Source: an uncultured Actinomycetes bacterium (lineage in GTDB: Bacteria; Actinomycetota; Actinomycetes; Nanopelagicales; Nanopelagicaceae). Taken from it: a stretch of 64,000 nucleotides of DNA. This document shows positions 1-8,029 of this stretch, piece after piece. The DNA lies in assembly GCA_903928745.1 (NCBI GenBank), contig CAIYRR010000072.1, positions 1 to 64,000 on the forward strand, written 5' to 3'. The notes below the pieces were generated by a model. That model saw only the letters and a list, made by a program, of their open reading frames with translations, was not told the origin of the DNA and did not search any database. The position numbers were made by a program, and so were the translations under genes. How positions within the stretch are numbered: position 1 is the first letter of the stretch; every line of letters starts with the position of its first letter.

Positions 1-2
1 AA

Positions 3-179
3 TCAGAGGATGTAAAGATTGATGCGCCAATAACTTTTGGATCATCAACAGAACTTCTTGAGGCAATCTCCGGAATTAAATCTGATGCCCCTCTATGTAT
101 GACATGCGGAGTCAAGATGCGTGCATCTGGCGCTTGCTATGTCTGCGAAGGCTGTGGCAATACTTCAGGTTGCAGTTAA
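3..179 (+). CDS. nrdJ: Vitamin B12-dependent ribonucleoside-diphosphate reductase, C-terminal end (partial)
   Basis: Only the last 58 residues are in the window; the gene begins to the left. The fragment ends in a Cys-rich tail with cysteines at fragment positions 32, 35, 45, 48, 51 and 57, and the run CYVCEGCGNTSGCS. That tail is characteristic of class II (adenosylcobalamin-dependent) ribonucleotide reductases, where a C-terminal zinc-ribbon and mobile cysteines re-reduce the active-site disulfide. The enzyme makes deoxyribonucleotides in the cytoplasm without needing oxygen. A strong hairpin terminator follows 50 bases after the stop. The identity rests only on the tail, but this tail is distinctive. 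Confidence 0.85.
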   Translation, partial: SEDVKIDAPITFGSSTELLEAISGIKSDAPLCMTCGVKMRASGACYVCEGCGNTSGCS

Positions 180-228
180 TCTGAGGCAAAAATCGCTGAG
201 CCAAAAACTCAGGTTTTCTAAGATTAAA

Positions 229-268
229 GAAATGGTGTCGACCCACTGGGTTGGCACCATTTCTCTTA
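229..268 (+). terminator. Rho-independent terminator after nrdJ
   Basis: A 15-bp imperfect stem (229-243 with 249-263, a few wobble or mismatched pairs) has a five-base loop and is followed by a pyrimidine-rich tract with several T runs. It lies downstream of the nrdJ stop at 179 and upstream of the next promoter. Confidence 0.7.
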
Positions 269-324
269 TTTCTCCTATTTCTCTTATTTCTCAGGCCTAA
301 GACTCTTAGGAGGAGAGTGTCCAT

Positions 325-353
325 TTGCACTTGCATACCCCCAGGGGTATGCT
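325..353 (+). promoter_or_regulatory. Sigma-70-type promoter with a CsoR-type palindromic operator between -35 and -10
   Basis: A -35 box TTGCAC (325-330) and a -10 box TATGCT (348-353) are separated by exactly 17 bases. The near-perfect 20-bp palindrome GCATACCCCCAGGGGTATGC (333-352) fills the spacer and runs into the -10. The pattern ATACCCC..GGGGTAT is the known form of operators for CsoR-family repressors (copper and related metal or sulfur sensors). The normal 17-bp spacer argues against a MerR-type activator, which needs a 19-20-bp spacer. No csoR gene is in this window, so the regulator is inferred. Confidence 0.7.
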
Positions 354-407
354 TCATCCAAGAGGAGCGGCTCCTCAAGTAAAGTCAGGAAATGGTAGGA
401 AGTACTT

Positions 408-578
408 ATGTGCAGTAGAACCACTTGTCGCAAGTGCGGAAAAGCATCATGGTCTGGATGTGGCCAACACGTGGCTCAGGTCATGAAAGGCATTCCAAAG
501 TCTCAACAGTGCCAGGGCCACCAGAATGATCCAAAAGAGCCTGGCGTATTTTCACGACTATTTGGCAAGAAGGCTTAA
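408..578 (+). CDS. Cys-rich mini-protein 1 (possible metal-binding)
   Basis: This 56-residue protein starts at an ATG with an AGGA Shine-Dalgarno about 9 bases upstream. It has cysteines at 2, 7, 10, 18 and 35 and histidines at 21 and 38, in the arrangement MCSxxxCxKCGKAxWxGCGxH. That spacing suggests a small zinc- or copper-binding fold. It has no signal peptide or membrane segment, so it is probably cytoplasmic. It is the first gene behind the CsoR-type operator and is paralogous to the next gene. I believe short proteins of this type are widespread but uncharacterised; I know no assigned function. Metal buffering or delivery is inference from the cysteines and the operator. Confidence 0.75.
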   Translation: MCSRTTCRKCGKASWSGCGQHVAQVMKGIPKSQQCQGHQNDPKEPGVFSRLFGKKA

Positions 579-580
579 CA

Positions 581-727
581 ATGTGTAGCGCTGTCCGATG
601 CAATAAGTGCGGGAAAGCCACTTGGGCTGGTTGTGGCAATCACATCGATGAAGCACTTTCCCGATTCTCTGAGAGCGAAAGATGTCAATGCAATAGTGAT
701 CTTTCTTCTTGGGTTCCTGGTAAGTAA
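581..727 (+). CDS. Cys-rich mini-protein 2 (paralogue of the preceding gene)
   Basis: This 48-residue protein begins two bases after the first mini-protein's stop. It shares the N-terminal pattern, with Cys 2, 7, 10 and 18, Trp 15 and His 21, and adds a CQC pair at 35-37. The first protein has a longer basic tail; this one ends soon after the CQC. The two look like a tandem duplication that has diverged. Its stop codon TAA (725-727) is directly followed, in the same reading frame, by the TTG start of the methyltransferase gene, so the three genes are almost certainly cotranscribed and translationally coupled. The function is unknown. Confidence 0.75.
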   Translation: MCSAVRCNKCGKATWAGCGNHIDEALSRFSESERCQCNSDLSSWVPGK

Positions 728-1510
728 TTGACGCAAACCCCTGCTGGAAATCGCTGGCGCGAATCTTTAGAAGCGTGGGCAATTCCCAAAGAGATTCTTG
801 ATCAAGCGCCAGAGAATCCTTGGATTCATCCACCAGTGATGTTCCAAATTCCTGCACACATTGAGGATTCCATTTCTCATCAACGCGCTCGTGAGGCGTT
901 GCCAAAGGGTGGCTCAATTCTTGATATTGGTTGCGGGGGAGGTATTGCCGCTTTTGCGGTTGTGCCAGAGGCTGCGCACGTGATTGGCGTGGATCACCAG
1001 AGCGAGATGCTTGAGATGTTTGCTGAAAATGCCATAGAACGTGGCGTAACTTCGGAAGTTTTTGAAGGTTTCTGGCCGATGTTGGCCGGTGAAGTTCCCG
1101 TTGCAGATGTTGCGGTAGCCCATCACGTTCTTTATAACGTTGCAAGAATCGAAGAGTTTGTACTTGCGATGAGTTCTCATGCCAGGAAACGTGTTGTGAT
1201 TGAGATTCCTCAAAGACATCCACTTACAACAGCGACACCACTCTGGAAACATTTTTGGAACTTAGATAGACCAACACAACCAACTCCAGAAGATCTGATG
1301 GCAGTCTTGGAAGAGTTGGGAATCACGGCCCACCTGGAAATGTGGGATGGCTCGATGCGAACCGAAGCAGATCTTGAATCCCAAGCGTATTTTTCTCGTA
1401 TTCGACTCTGTTTACCTGAGTCACGTGAAAGCGAAGTATGCGATTTCTTGTTATCTCAACCAAAGGTCGCGATAAGAAATCTTGCAACCATTTGGTGGGA
1501 TGTCAGTTAG
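728..1510 (+). CDS. SAM-dependent class I methyltransferase
   Basis: This 260-residue protein carries the SAM-binding motif I LDIGCGGG at about residues 65-72, followed by an acidic GVDHQSEML motif II. The rest fits a Rossmann-fold methyltransferase. The substrate is not evident. The N-terminal region (WRESLEAWAIP) resembles what I recall of a group of actinobacterial methyltransferases, supporting a start near here. The TTG start codon abuts the stop of the preceding Cys-rich gene in the same frame. Being third in an operon behind a CsoR-like operator, it may act in a metal or thiol stress response, but that is inference. Cytoplasmic. Confidence 0.8.
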   Translation: MTQTPAGNRWRESLEAWAIPKEILDQAPENPWIHPPVMFQIPAHIEDSISHQRAREALPKGGSILDIGCGGGIAAFAVVPEAAHVIGVDHQSEMLEMFAENAIERGVTSEVFEGFWPMLAGEVPVADVAVAHHVLYNVARIEEFVLAMSSHARKRVVIEIPQRHPLTTATPLWKHFWNLDRPTQPTPEDLMAVLEELGITAHLEMWDGSMRTEADLESQAYFSRIRLCLPESRESEVCDFLLSQPKVAIRNLATIWWDVS

Positions 1511-1549
1511 TAGCTAGTAATTCAAAGTGAGCGTTAATTCCAACCTGAA

Positions 1550-2869
1550 TTAACTTCTCCCGAGCATTTTGCGGATCTGCTCAAGCGCCACTTTTACACG
1601 TGCTTCATAACCATGAGTTGTTGGGCGGTAATACTGCGCACCAACGAGTTCATCGGGCAGATATTGCTGGCAGGCAACGCCTAATTCCACATCATGCGGA
1701 TAAATGTAGGAGGCAGATTCTCGAGCTTTGCTGACTTGGCTATCTCGGAGTGCGCCCGAATTTGGATCACGCAAATGTGGTGGTACTGCGCCACTTTTAC
1801 CAGCACGTACATCTGCTATCGCTGATTCAATCGCCATGTATGCCGCATTGGATTTCGGTGCACATGCAAGATAAGTAACCGCCTCCGCAAGAATGATGCG
1901 TGCCTCAGGCATGCCAACAAGTGCAACTGCTTGCGCTGCTGCAACGGTTAAACCAAGAGCACTGGGATCGGCGATGCCAATATCTTCACTGGAGCTAATC
2001 ATTACTCGACGGGCAATGAAACGTGGATCCTCACCTGCTTCCAACATCCGCGCTAAATAGTGCAGCGCAGCATCTACATCAGAGCCTCGGATGCTTTTAA
2101 TAAATGCGCTAGCAACGTCGTAATGATTATCGCCACCTCTGTCATACGTTGCGATGACTCGGTCTACTGCACGGCCAAGTACATCGGCTGTAATTTCACC
2201 AGTTGCAGCACCGGCGGCGGCTTCAAGATATGTAAGTGCTCGACGTGCATCCCCTGCTGCGAGTCTGACAAGAGAGCCCAGGGCCTCTTGGGAAATGGTG
2301 ACTTCATTGTTGAGTCCGCGAACGTCTGTGATTGCTCTATTGATGAGCGTTGCAATATCGGAATCAGGAATTGCACGAAGAGTCAGAACAATAGAACGTG
2401 AAAGGAGAGGGGAAATGATGGAGAAAGATGGGTTCTCGGTAGTAGCAGCAACAAGTGTGACCCATCTATTTTCTACTCCGGGAAGGAGTGCATCTTGTTG
2501 TGCTTTGGAGAAACGGTGAACCTCGTCGATAAAGAGAACGGTTTCTTTCTTCTCTTTTTCTAGGCGCTCTTGCGCTTCGGAAAGGACTTCGCGTACTTGG
2601 GCGACACCTGAACTTACTGCTGAGAGTTCTACAAAGGCGCGCGAGTCAGAATGCGCGATCATTTTGGCGAGTGTTGTTTTTCCACTTCCGGGTGGGCCAT
2701 AGAGCAAGACGCTGGTGATGTGTTTTTCTTGCCCCTGAATTAAACGCTCTAGGGGAGAACCAGCTTGCAAGAGGTGGTGTTGGCCAAGAAGTTCTTGGAC
2801 GCTTGCAGGTCGAAGTCTGACGGCAAGTGGCGCCGTGAGATCCCGCGCATTTGTTGCTTCCATTTTCAT
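1550..2869 (-). CDS. rarA: Replication-associated recombination protein A (RarA/MgsA AAA+ ATPase)
   Basis: The 439-residue protein has a Walker A GPPGSGKTT at 58-66 and a Walker B LFIDEVHRF around 112-120, followed by the sensor region and the C-terminal MgsA/RarA domain typical of the family, at the usual length. RarA is a clamp-loader-like ATPase that acts at stalled replication forks in the cytoplasm. The start is the first ATG; a second ATG lies two codons on. The gene precedes nothing on its strand, and its 3' end faces the methyltransferase gene. The identification is secure. Confidence 0.93.
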   Translation of the reverse strand: MKMEATNARDLTAPLAVRLRPASVQELLGQHHLLQAGSPLERLIQGQEKHITSVLLYGPPGSGKTTLAKMIAHSDSRAFVELSAVSSGVAQVREVLSEAQERLEKEKKETVLFIDEVHRFSKAQQDALLPGVENRWVTLVAATTENPSFSIISPLLSRSIVLTLRAIPDSDIATLINRAITDVRGLNNEVTISQEALGSLVRLAAGDARRALTYLEAAAGAATGEITADVLGRAVDRVIATYDRGGDNHYDVASAFIKSIRGSDVDAALHYLARMLEAGEDPRFIARRVMISSSEDIGIADPSALGLTVAAAQAVALVGMPEARIILAEAVTYLACAPKSNAAYMAIESAIADVRAGKSGAVPPHLRDPNSGALRDSQVSKARESASYIYPHDVELGVACQQYLPDELVGAQYYRPTTHGYEARVKVALEQIRKMLGRS

Positions 2870-2884
2870 CCCAACTTGATGTGA

Positions 2885-3499
2885 CTAGTGAAGGATGTAA
2901 TTTCCATACTTGGCCATGATGGCAATCGCCAAGGCCGAGAATATGCCGGCAACAACAACGGTGTCCCATCCGCTCATCATGCGTCGGGTGAGAGTTGCAG
3001 TGAGTTTCTCACTGAATGGGAGGTTTCCATCCAAAACGTTGATTCGGAACATGCTGGAAAAGACGGTGATTGTGGAGGTCGTTACGAGCAAGCACCATGG
3101 GCAGAAAGCACCGATAACAAAGTAGCTCTGGGAAAATAACCAACCAGCAAAGAGCAGGCCAACAAAGTAAACAGAGAGAGCGATTCGCATAAACCAGCGC
3201 GGGAATTTTGCGCCACCGAGGGCAGATATTGCCAAGGTGATGACAACGGGTTCGCAGATGAGTCCGAGAAATGAATTAGGAAAACCTAAGAGATTTGATT
3301 GCCAGGAGACGCCAACTTTGCCGCAAGAAATCACGGAGTTGATATTGCAACTCAGTGCAGAGTCGGGATTCTTTGCGAGTGCAATTGCATCGATAGAAAG
3401 AACAAGAGAGGCGGTGATGGAGATTAAAGATGAGACCAGCATGGTCCAATACGCCTTAACGTGATTTGTCGCCGATACTCGCTCTTGCGTCATACTCAT
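2885..3499 (-). CDS. Vitamin K epoxide reductase (VKOR) family membrane protein
   Basis: The 204-residue integral membrane protein has four or five hydrophobic segments. It carries the VKOR signature: paired cysteines at about 51 and 59 (the LSCNINSVISCG region) and the redox motif CPWC at 133-136. In bacteria, VKOR homologues re-oxidise DsbA-like thiol oxidases outside the membrane, passing electrons to quinone. No DsbA partner is in the window. I chose the ATG at 3499, which has AGGA upstream, over a TTG 24 bases earlier that lies inside a short tandem repeat. It precedes rarA on the same strand by about 15 bases. Confidence 0.88.
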   Translation of the reverse strand: MSMTQERVSATNHVKAYWTMLVSSLISITASLVLSIDAIALAKNPDSALSCNINSVISCGKVGVSWQSNLLGFPNSFLGLICEPVVITLAISALGGAKFPRWFMRIALSVYFVGLLFAGWLFSQSYFVIGAFCPWCLLVTTSTITVFSSMFRINVLDGNLPFSEKLTATLTRRMMSGWDTVVVAGIFSALAIAIMAKYGNYILH

Positions 3500-3511
3500 T
3501 AAGAACGTCCT

Positions 3512-3533
3512 ATCTGTTATCAATCTGTTATCA
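3512..3533. repeat. Two perfect tandem copies of an 11-bp unit upstream of the VKOR gene
   Basis: The unit ATCTGTTATCA occurs at 3512-3522 and again at 3523-3533, just upstream of the chosen VKOR start. It may be an operator for a protein binding on one face of the helix (11-bp phasing), or chance. No function is assigned. Confidence 0.6.
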
Positions 3534-3596
3534 ATCCTTGCGCAGAGTCTACCCGTGCCTCAAAAGTGAGCAAATGTAGGGATAAAGCCCCCGTTG

Positions 3597-3602
3597 TATA
3601 GT
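3597..3602 (+). promoter_or_regulatory. -10 box of a probable leaderless promoter for modA
   Basis: TATAGT ends six bases before the ATG at 3609, placing the expected transcription start at or next to the A of the start codon. No Shine-Dalgarno is needed if the mRNA is leaderless. No clear -35 box is seen. Confidence 0.55.
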
Positions 3603-3608
3603 TCACGC

Positions 3609-4364
3609 ATGCCAAAGAGCCTTAGGAAAATCCTCTCAGCGCTCTTGGCTCTGTCGTTTTTAGCTCTAACTCCTGCTGGATATGCCTCCCAGAAAACTAC
3701 AATCACAGTTTTTGCAGCATCTAGCCTTGCAGATAGTTTCACGTACCTTGGGAAAGCATTCGAAAAATCACATCCCGGAACATCTGTTCTTTTTTCTTTC
3801 CTGGCATCACCCAGTCTTGCTACACAGATTAATGCGGGGGCCCCGGCCGATGTCTTTGTTTCAGCATCCGGTAAAGATATTCAAAATGCCTCTGATCGAG
3901 TGCCTATTTACCAGGGCTATGTTTTTAATCGTGTAGTCCTAGCTGTACCCGTGAAGAACCCTTTCAAGATTGTGCGTATTCGCGGATTAAATACACCTGG
4001 CGTTAAATGGATTCAGTGCGCACATGAAGTGCCTTGTGGAGTGGCAGCCGACGCCGCCCTTTCATCCGATGGCACCGTGACTTCAAAGCCTGTCTCGCTC
4101 GAACCCAAATCGGCTAGCGTGATTGCCAAGCTATTGCTCGGAGAAGTAGATGCGGCAATTGTTTATCACACAGATGTTGTTAAGAATAGAAAAGCACTTA
4201 AGGAAATTGTCTTTACGGATCGCTTAGCTTCCTCGACGCGATATGCAATAGGTGTTGTGAGTGACACCAAACAGAAAGCCTTAGCAACGTCATTTATGGA
4301 CTATGTGCAAGCGCCTAAAGCAATCCTTTATTTGAGGCGAAGTGGCTTTGGAGTTATTTCTTGA
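3609..4364 (+). CDS. modA: Molybdate ABC transporter, substrate-binding protein
   Basis: The 251-residue precursor has an N-terminal signal peptide (basic MPKSLRK, then a hydrophobic stretch, cleavage probably near the AGYAS site). The mature part is a ModA-type periplasmic binding protein: the VFAASSLADSF opening and NAGAPADVFVSA region are standard oxyanion-binding elements. It captures molybdate or tungstate outside the membrane and hands it to ModB. The start is the ATG at 3609, directly behind a -10 box; a TTG five codons earlier overlaps that box and is unlikely. It is the first gene of a nine-gene operon through moaA. The neighbouring cofactor genes support a molybdate substrate. Confidence 0.92.
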   Translation: MPKSLRKILSALLALSFLALTPAGYASQKTTITVFAASSLADSFTYLGKAFEKSHPGTSVLFSFLASPSLATQINAGAPADVFVSASGKDIQNASDRVPIYQGYVFNRVVLAVPVKNPFKIVRIRGLNTPGVKWIQCAHEVPCGVAADAALSSDGTVTSKPVSLEPKSASVIAKLLLGEVDAAIVYHTDVVKNRKALKEIVFTDRLASSTRYAIGVVSDTKQKALATSFMDYVQAPKAILYLRRSGFGVIS

Positions 4365-5152
4365 CCTTGCATAAGGTTGATAAATTAACTGGCACGTTAG
4401 CCGTCCTTGCAAGTTTTTTCATTATTGCCCCCATGTTTGCTCTCTTAGTAAAAGTCCCTTGGGGATCTTTCTTACATGACCTTGCACAAACACAATCTAA
4501 GCAAGCGATCACATTGGCGCTCTGGACTTCGATTCTTGCCGCGTGCATCTGTGTTCTCTTGGGCGTTCCATTGGCATGGGTGTTGGCACGTGGAAATGAA
4601 CGAGTAACAAATATTCTGCGGCCAATAGTTTTAGCCCCAATCGTTTTACCGCCTACCGTTGCCGGGATCGCATTACTGGCGCTATTTGGTAGAGATGGAC
4701 TCCTTGGTAAGTATCTTTACCAAGCAACAGGGTGGTCAGTTCCTTTCACGAGTATTGCCGTTGTCATCACCGGGGTGTTTGTGGGAATGCCCTTTCTGGC
4801 ATTGATTGTGGAATCAAACTTTCGCCATATTCCCAAGGATTTAGAAGATGCAGCGGTGACTGATCGTGCATCACGTCGTGAAGTATTTTCACTTGTTGCG
4901 TTGCCACAGATTCGAAATGGAATAGCCACTGGTGCCGTGCTCGCTTGGGCGCGTGCGTTGGGGGAGTTTGGCGCCACCATGATGTTTGCAGGTTCATTAC
5001 CCGGGCGTACTCAAACTTGGGCGATGGAGGTTTATATGCAGATGGATTTGGATATGGGGACGGCCTACACACTCAGCGCAGTCATGTTGGTGATTGCTGT
5101 TGCCGTTGTATTTGCTCTTCGTAAACCACTCACGCAGGCATTTTCCTCATGA
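4361..5152 (+). CDS. modB: Molybdate ABC transporter permease
   Basis: The 263-residue protein has several membrane spans and the ABC permease EAA loop (ARALGEFGATMMFAG), which contacts an ATPase subunit. GEFGAT is typical of ModB. It starts with TTG overlapping the modA stop by four bases, and its own stop overlaps moeZ by four bases, so it is translationally coupled on both sides. No ModC ATPase gene lies here or elsewhere in the window, which is unusual; the ATPase must be encoded elsewhere or shared. It would import molybdate across the cytoplasmic membrane. Confidence 0.92.
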   Translation: MTLHKVDKLTGTLAVLASFFIIAPMFALLVKVPWGSFLHDLAQTQSKQAITLALWTSILAACICVLLGVPLAWVLARGNERVTNILRPIVLAPIVLPPTVAGIALLALFGRDGLLGKYLYQATGWSVPFTSIAVVITGVFVGMPFLALIVESNFRHIPKDLEDAAVTDRASRREVFSLVALPQIRNGIATGAVLAWARALGEFGATMMFAGSLPGRTQTWAMEVYMQMDLDMGTAYTLSAVMLVIAVAVVFALRKPLTQAFSS

Positions 5153-6294
5153 AGATCGCGCCTTTGGTCGAACCTGGCCCAGAGCTCAGCGCAAGTGAAA
5201 TACGCAGGTATGCCCGACATCTTGTCCTGCCAGGAGTGGGAAATCTTGGACAGAGACGATTAGCAAATGCAAAAGTGCTCTGCGTCGGAGCAGGTGGATT
5301 GGGCTCGCCCGTGTTGATGTATTTAGCGGCTGCGGGAGTTGGGACACTAGGTGTAGTTGATTTTGATCTTGTCGATGAAAGTAATTTGCAAAGGCAAGTT
5401 ATTCATGGCCAGGCAGATATTGGCATGAAGAAAGTAAAGAGCGCTGAAGCGAAAATCGCGGAGATCAATCCGTATGTGAAAGTTAATACTCACGATTTTC
5501 GATTGAATCGCGAAAATGTATTGGACCTTTTCAGCCAATACGATCTCATTGTTGATGGGACGGATAATTTCTCGACGCGTTACATGATTAACGATGCGTG
5601 TGTCATAACAAATAAGCCATGCGTGTGGGGCTCTGTTTATAGATTTGATGGGCAGGTAAGTGTTTTCTGGCCCTCACACGGCCCTTGCTACCGTTGCCTG
5701 CACCCCGTGCCACCGGCGCAAGGACTTGTTCCCAATTGCGCAGAAGGCGGAGTCTTAGGTTCGCTCTGCGCGAGCATTGGATCCATACAGACAACGGAGA
5801 CAATCAAGATCATTACCGGGACTGGTACGGCGCTCATCGGATCGGTACTTATTTATGATGGTTTAGAGACCACATTCGACAAGATTACTGTTTCGAAAGA
5901 TCCCTCATGCGTCATGTGCGCAGATCCTTCAAGTGCACAATTGCTCGATGACTATGACGAATTTTGCGGGACACTGACGTACTCAAGTGAAATCACAGCA
6001 GAGGAATTAGCAGGTCGAATTCGAAGCGGTGAGAATTTTCAACTCGTCGATGTTCGTGAGCCGCACGAGTGGAATGAAGGTTACATAGAAGGAGCTGTGT
6101 TGATTCCGCAGGCTGAATTTTATGATGGACGAGCTCAGGAAAAGATTTCAAAGAAATTACCCGTTGTCTTGTACTGTCATTTAGGTATTCGATCTGCGCA
6201 TGCCCTGAGCGCGCTCAAACACAGTGGTTATGAAAATGCATCACATCTCTTAGGTGGGATTGTTTCTTGGGATGAGTACATGAGAAATGGCTAG
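5149..6294 (+). CDS. moeZ: Adenylyltransferase/sulfurtransferase MoeZ (MoeB domain fused to rhodanese)
   Basis: This 381-residue two-domain enzyme has a ThiF/MoeB E1-like domain (about 15-260) with nucleotide loop GAGGLGS at 47-53, zinc cysteines 180, 183, 254 and 257, and a conserved Cys 197. A C-terminal rhodanese domain (about 280-380) has active-site loop CHLGIR with Cys 343. MoeZ adenylates the C-terminal glycine of MoaD and transfers sulfur to form the thiocarboxylate used by molybdopterin synthase; in mycobacteria it also serves other small sulfur-carrier proteins. It overlaps modB and mobA. The fused form is common in Actinobacteria. Confidence 0.93.
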   Translation: MKIAPLVEPGPELSASEIRRYARHLVLPGVGNLGQRRLANAKVLCVGAGGLGSPVLMYLAAAGVGTLGVVDFDLVDESNLQRQVIHGQADIGMKKVKSAEAKIAEINPYVKVNTHDFRLNRENVLDLFSQYDLIVDGTDNFSTRYMINDACVITNKPCVWGSVYRFDGQVSVFWPSHGPCYRCLHPVPPAQGLVPNCAEGGVLGSLCASIGSIQTTETIKIITGTGTALIGSVLIYDGLETTFDKITVSKDPSCVMCADPSSAQLLDDYDEFCGTLTYSSEITAEELAGRIRSGENFQLVDVREPHEWNEGYIEGAVLIPQAEFYDGRAQEKISKKLPVVLYCHLGIRSAHALSALKHSGYENASHLLGGIVSWDEYMRNG

Positions 6295-6853
6295 CAATTG
6301 GAGTGCGCTCATCTTGTCGGGTGGAACAAGTGGGAGATTTGGTTCTGATAAGTCAGAGGCAAAACTAGAAGGTCGTGCGTTGATAGATCTCGTTCTTGAC
6401 GCAATTCCTGGAGATGTTCCTGTCGTGGTCGTGGGTCCCAATCGCTTGGAATTCGATTCGCGTGTACAAGTTATTCAAGAGCAGCCGCCATTTGGTGGGC
6501 CAGTGGCAGGTATAGCTGCAGGAATTAGCCTGGTGAAAACAGAGCTTGTTGCTATCTTGGCAACGGATATGCCTTATGCGCCTTCAATTCTTCCTCTATT
6601 GATCGCGAATCTGGATGAGGAGATAGATGCGATCTTGCCGTTGGATGACAGTGGATTCCTTCAACCATTTTCTGGAATCTATCGAAGGTCTGCATTGGCT
6701 GCTGCTTTGGAAAAACTTGCCACGGTGGATGGTGAATCCATGCGCAATTTGGTGGCAGACCTTCGAGTGAAGAGTTTTGAACTTGCGGGCGATGCTCGTG
6801 CACTCTTAGATATTGATACCCAGGATGATTTGCAGAGAGAGGTCAAGGCATGA
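6287..6853 (+). CDS. mobA: Molybdenum cofactor guanylyltransferase
   Basis: The 188-residue nucleotidyltransferase has the N-terminal loop LSGGTSGRFGSDKSEAKLEG and the metal-binding region ATDMPY. It transfers GMP to molybdopterin-bound molybdenum to make the bis-MGD form used by DMSO-reductase-type enzymes. Its start overlaps the moeZ stop by eight bases and its stop overlaps moeA by four. It is short and lacks any MobB fusion. Related MocA-type cytidylyltransferases share this fold, so GTP versus CTP specificity is not proven by sequence. Confidence 0.85.
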   Translation: MASNWSALILSGGTSGRFGSDKSEAKLEGRALIDLVLDAIPGDVPVVVVGPNRLEFDSRVQVIQEQPPFGGPVAGIAAGISLVKTELVAILATDMPYAPSILPLLIANLDEEIDAILPLDDSGFLQPFSGIYRRSALAAALEKLATVDGESMRNLVADLRVKSFELAGDARALLDIDTQDDLQREVKA

Positions 6854-8013
6854 GCCACGTATTACGCGAAGCTGAATGGTCTCTTGCACGCGAGGCAGCA
6901 GTATTGAGTGCGAAAGTTTTATCTGCCGAAACCTTGCCGCTATCTCAATGTACTGATCGGACTCTAGCTTGCGATGTTGCCGCACTCGTTGATCTTCCTA
7001 CTTATGAAACATCTGCAATGGATGGCTTTGCGGTAGCCGGGCGTGCACCGTGGAAAATTGTTGGGGATGTAAAAGCTGGTACGCCGATGCATGAAGAACT
7101 TCTCGAAGGCACAGCAGTGCGCATTGCCACCGGCGCAGTTATTCCGGCGGGAACTTTTGGCGTAATAAGGTGGGAAATTGCCGAAGTGGTAGATGGCATG
7201 CTCACTGGCGAAGTTCTAGCAAGGGGAGATATTCGACCTGCAGGAGTTGAATCTCGGAAGGGCGAAATCATCGCCCCCGTAGGAACAACTTTATCCCCGG
7301 CATGGATTGGCTTATTAGCATCTGCGGGCCATGACGAACTTCAAGTTACCCGTAGGCCGCGTGTTGAAATTATTTTGCTCGGTGATGAAATCCAACTCGA
7401 AGGAATACCGACAGATGGATTAGTCCGCGATGCATTGGGACCCCAGCTTCCTGGTTGGTTAACACGGATGGGTGCTGAAGTTGTCTCTCTAAATTACGTT
7501 GAAGATGAACTTTCATTAGTCGTTGATGCTATCGGCGAAGCCTCCCAACGTGCCGATGTAATTCTTACTACAGGCGGCACTGCAGATGGGCCGCGTGATC
7601 ATTTACATGAAGCGATTGCTCAACTAGATGGCGAAATTATTGTTGATCGCGTAAAAGTACGTCCGGGTCATCCAATGTTGTTAGCGCGCGTTGGGGGAGT
7701 ATCACTACTGGGTCTTCCTGGTAATCCGCAGTCGGCAATCGTTGCTCTCATGACTTTAGGAGCGCCAGTTATCGATTCATTGCTGGGCAGAACTGTAAAG
7801 GAGCTTGAAAAAGTAACGACCCGCAATGAGATTAAGGCTCGTGAGGATTTCACTCGATTGGTTTTGGGCAATGTGCGCGGAGGGATATTTGAGGAAGGCG
7901 AACATCTAGGTTCTGCCATGTTGCGCGGATTAGCTCATTCCTCGGGCTTTGCTGTGGCCACGCAACCCACGTGCGCAGCAGGATCTATCGTGGCGTGGTT
8001 ACCGCTTCCCTAA
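6850..8013 (+). CDS. moeA: Molybdopterin molybdenumtransferase MoeA
   Basis: This 387-residue protein shows the MoeA signatures PTYETSAMDGFAV near residue 50, TTGGTADGPRDH in the MoCF-like domain, RPGHPMLLA, and LPGNPQSA. It inserts molybdate into adenylated molybdopterin. The length is close to, slightly below, the usual 400. The ATG overlaps the mobA stop. It continues the molybdenum cofactor operon, with moaC starting 16 bases after its stop. Confidence 0.93.
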   Translation: MSHVLREAEWSLAREAAVLSAKVLSAETLPLSQCTDRTLACDVAALVDLPTYETSAMDGFAVAGRAPWKIVGDVKAGTPMHEELLEGTAVRIATGAVIPAGTFGVIRWEIAEVVDGMLTGEVLARGDIRPAGVESRKGEIIAPVGTTLSPAWIGLLASAGHDELQVTRRPRVEIILLGDEIQLEGIPTDGLVRDALGPQLPGWLTRMGAEVVSLNYVEDELSLVVDAIGEASQRADVILTTGGTADGPRDHLHEAIAQLDGEIIVDRVKVRPGHPMLLARVGGVSLLGLPGNPQSAIVALMTLGAPVIDSLLGRTVKELEKVTTRNEIKAREDFTRLVLGNVRGGIFEEGEHLGSAMLRGLAHSSGFAVATQPTCAAGSIVAWLPLP

Positions 8014-8029
8014 CGTAGGATTCAGGATT

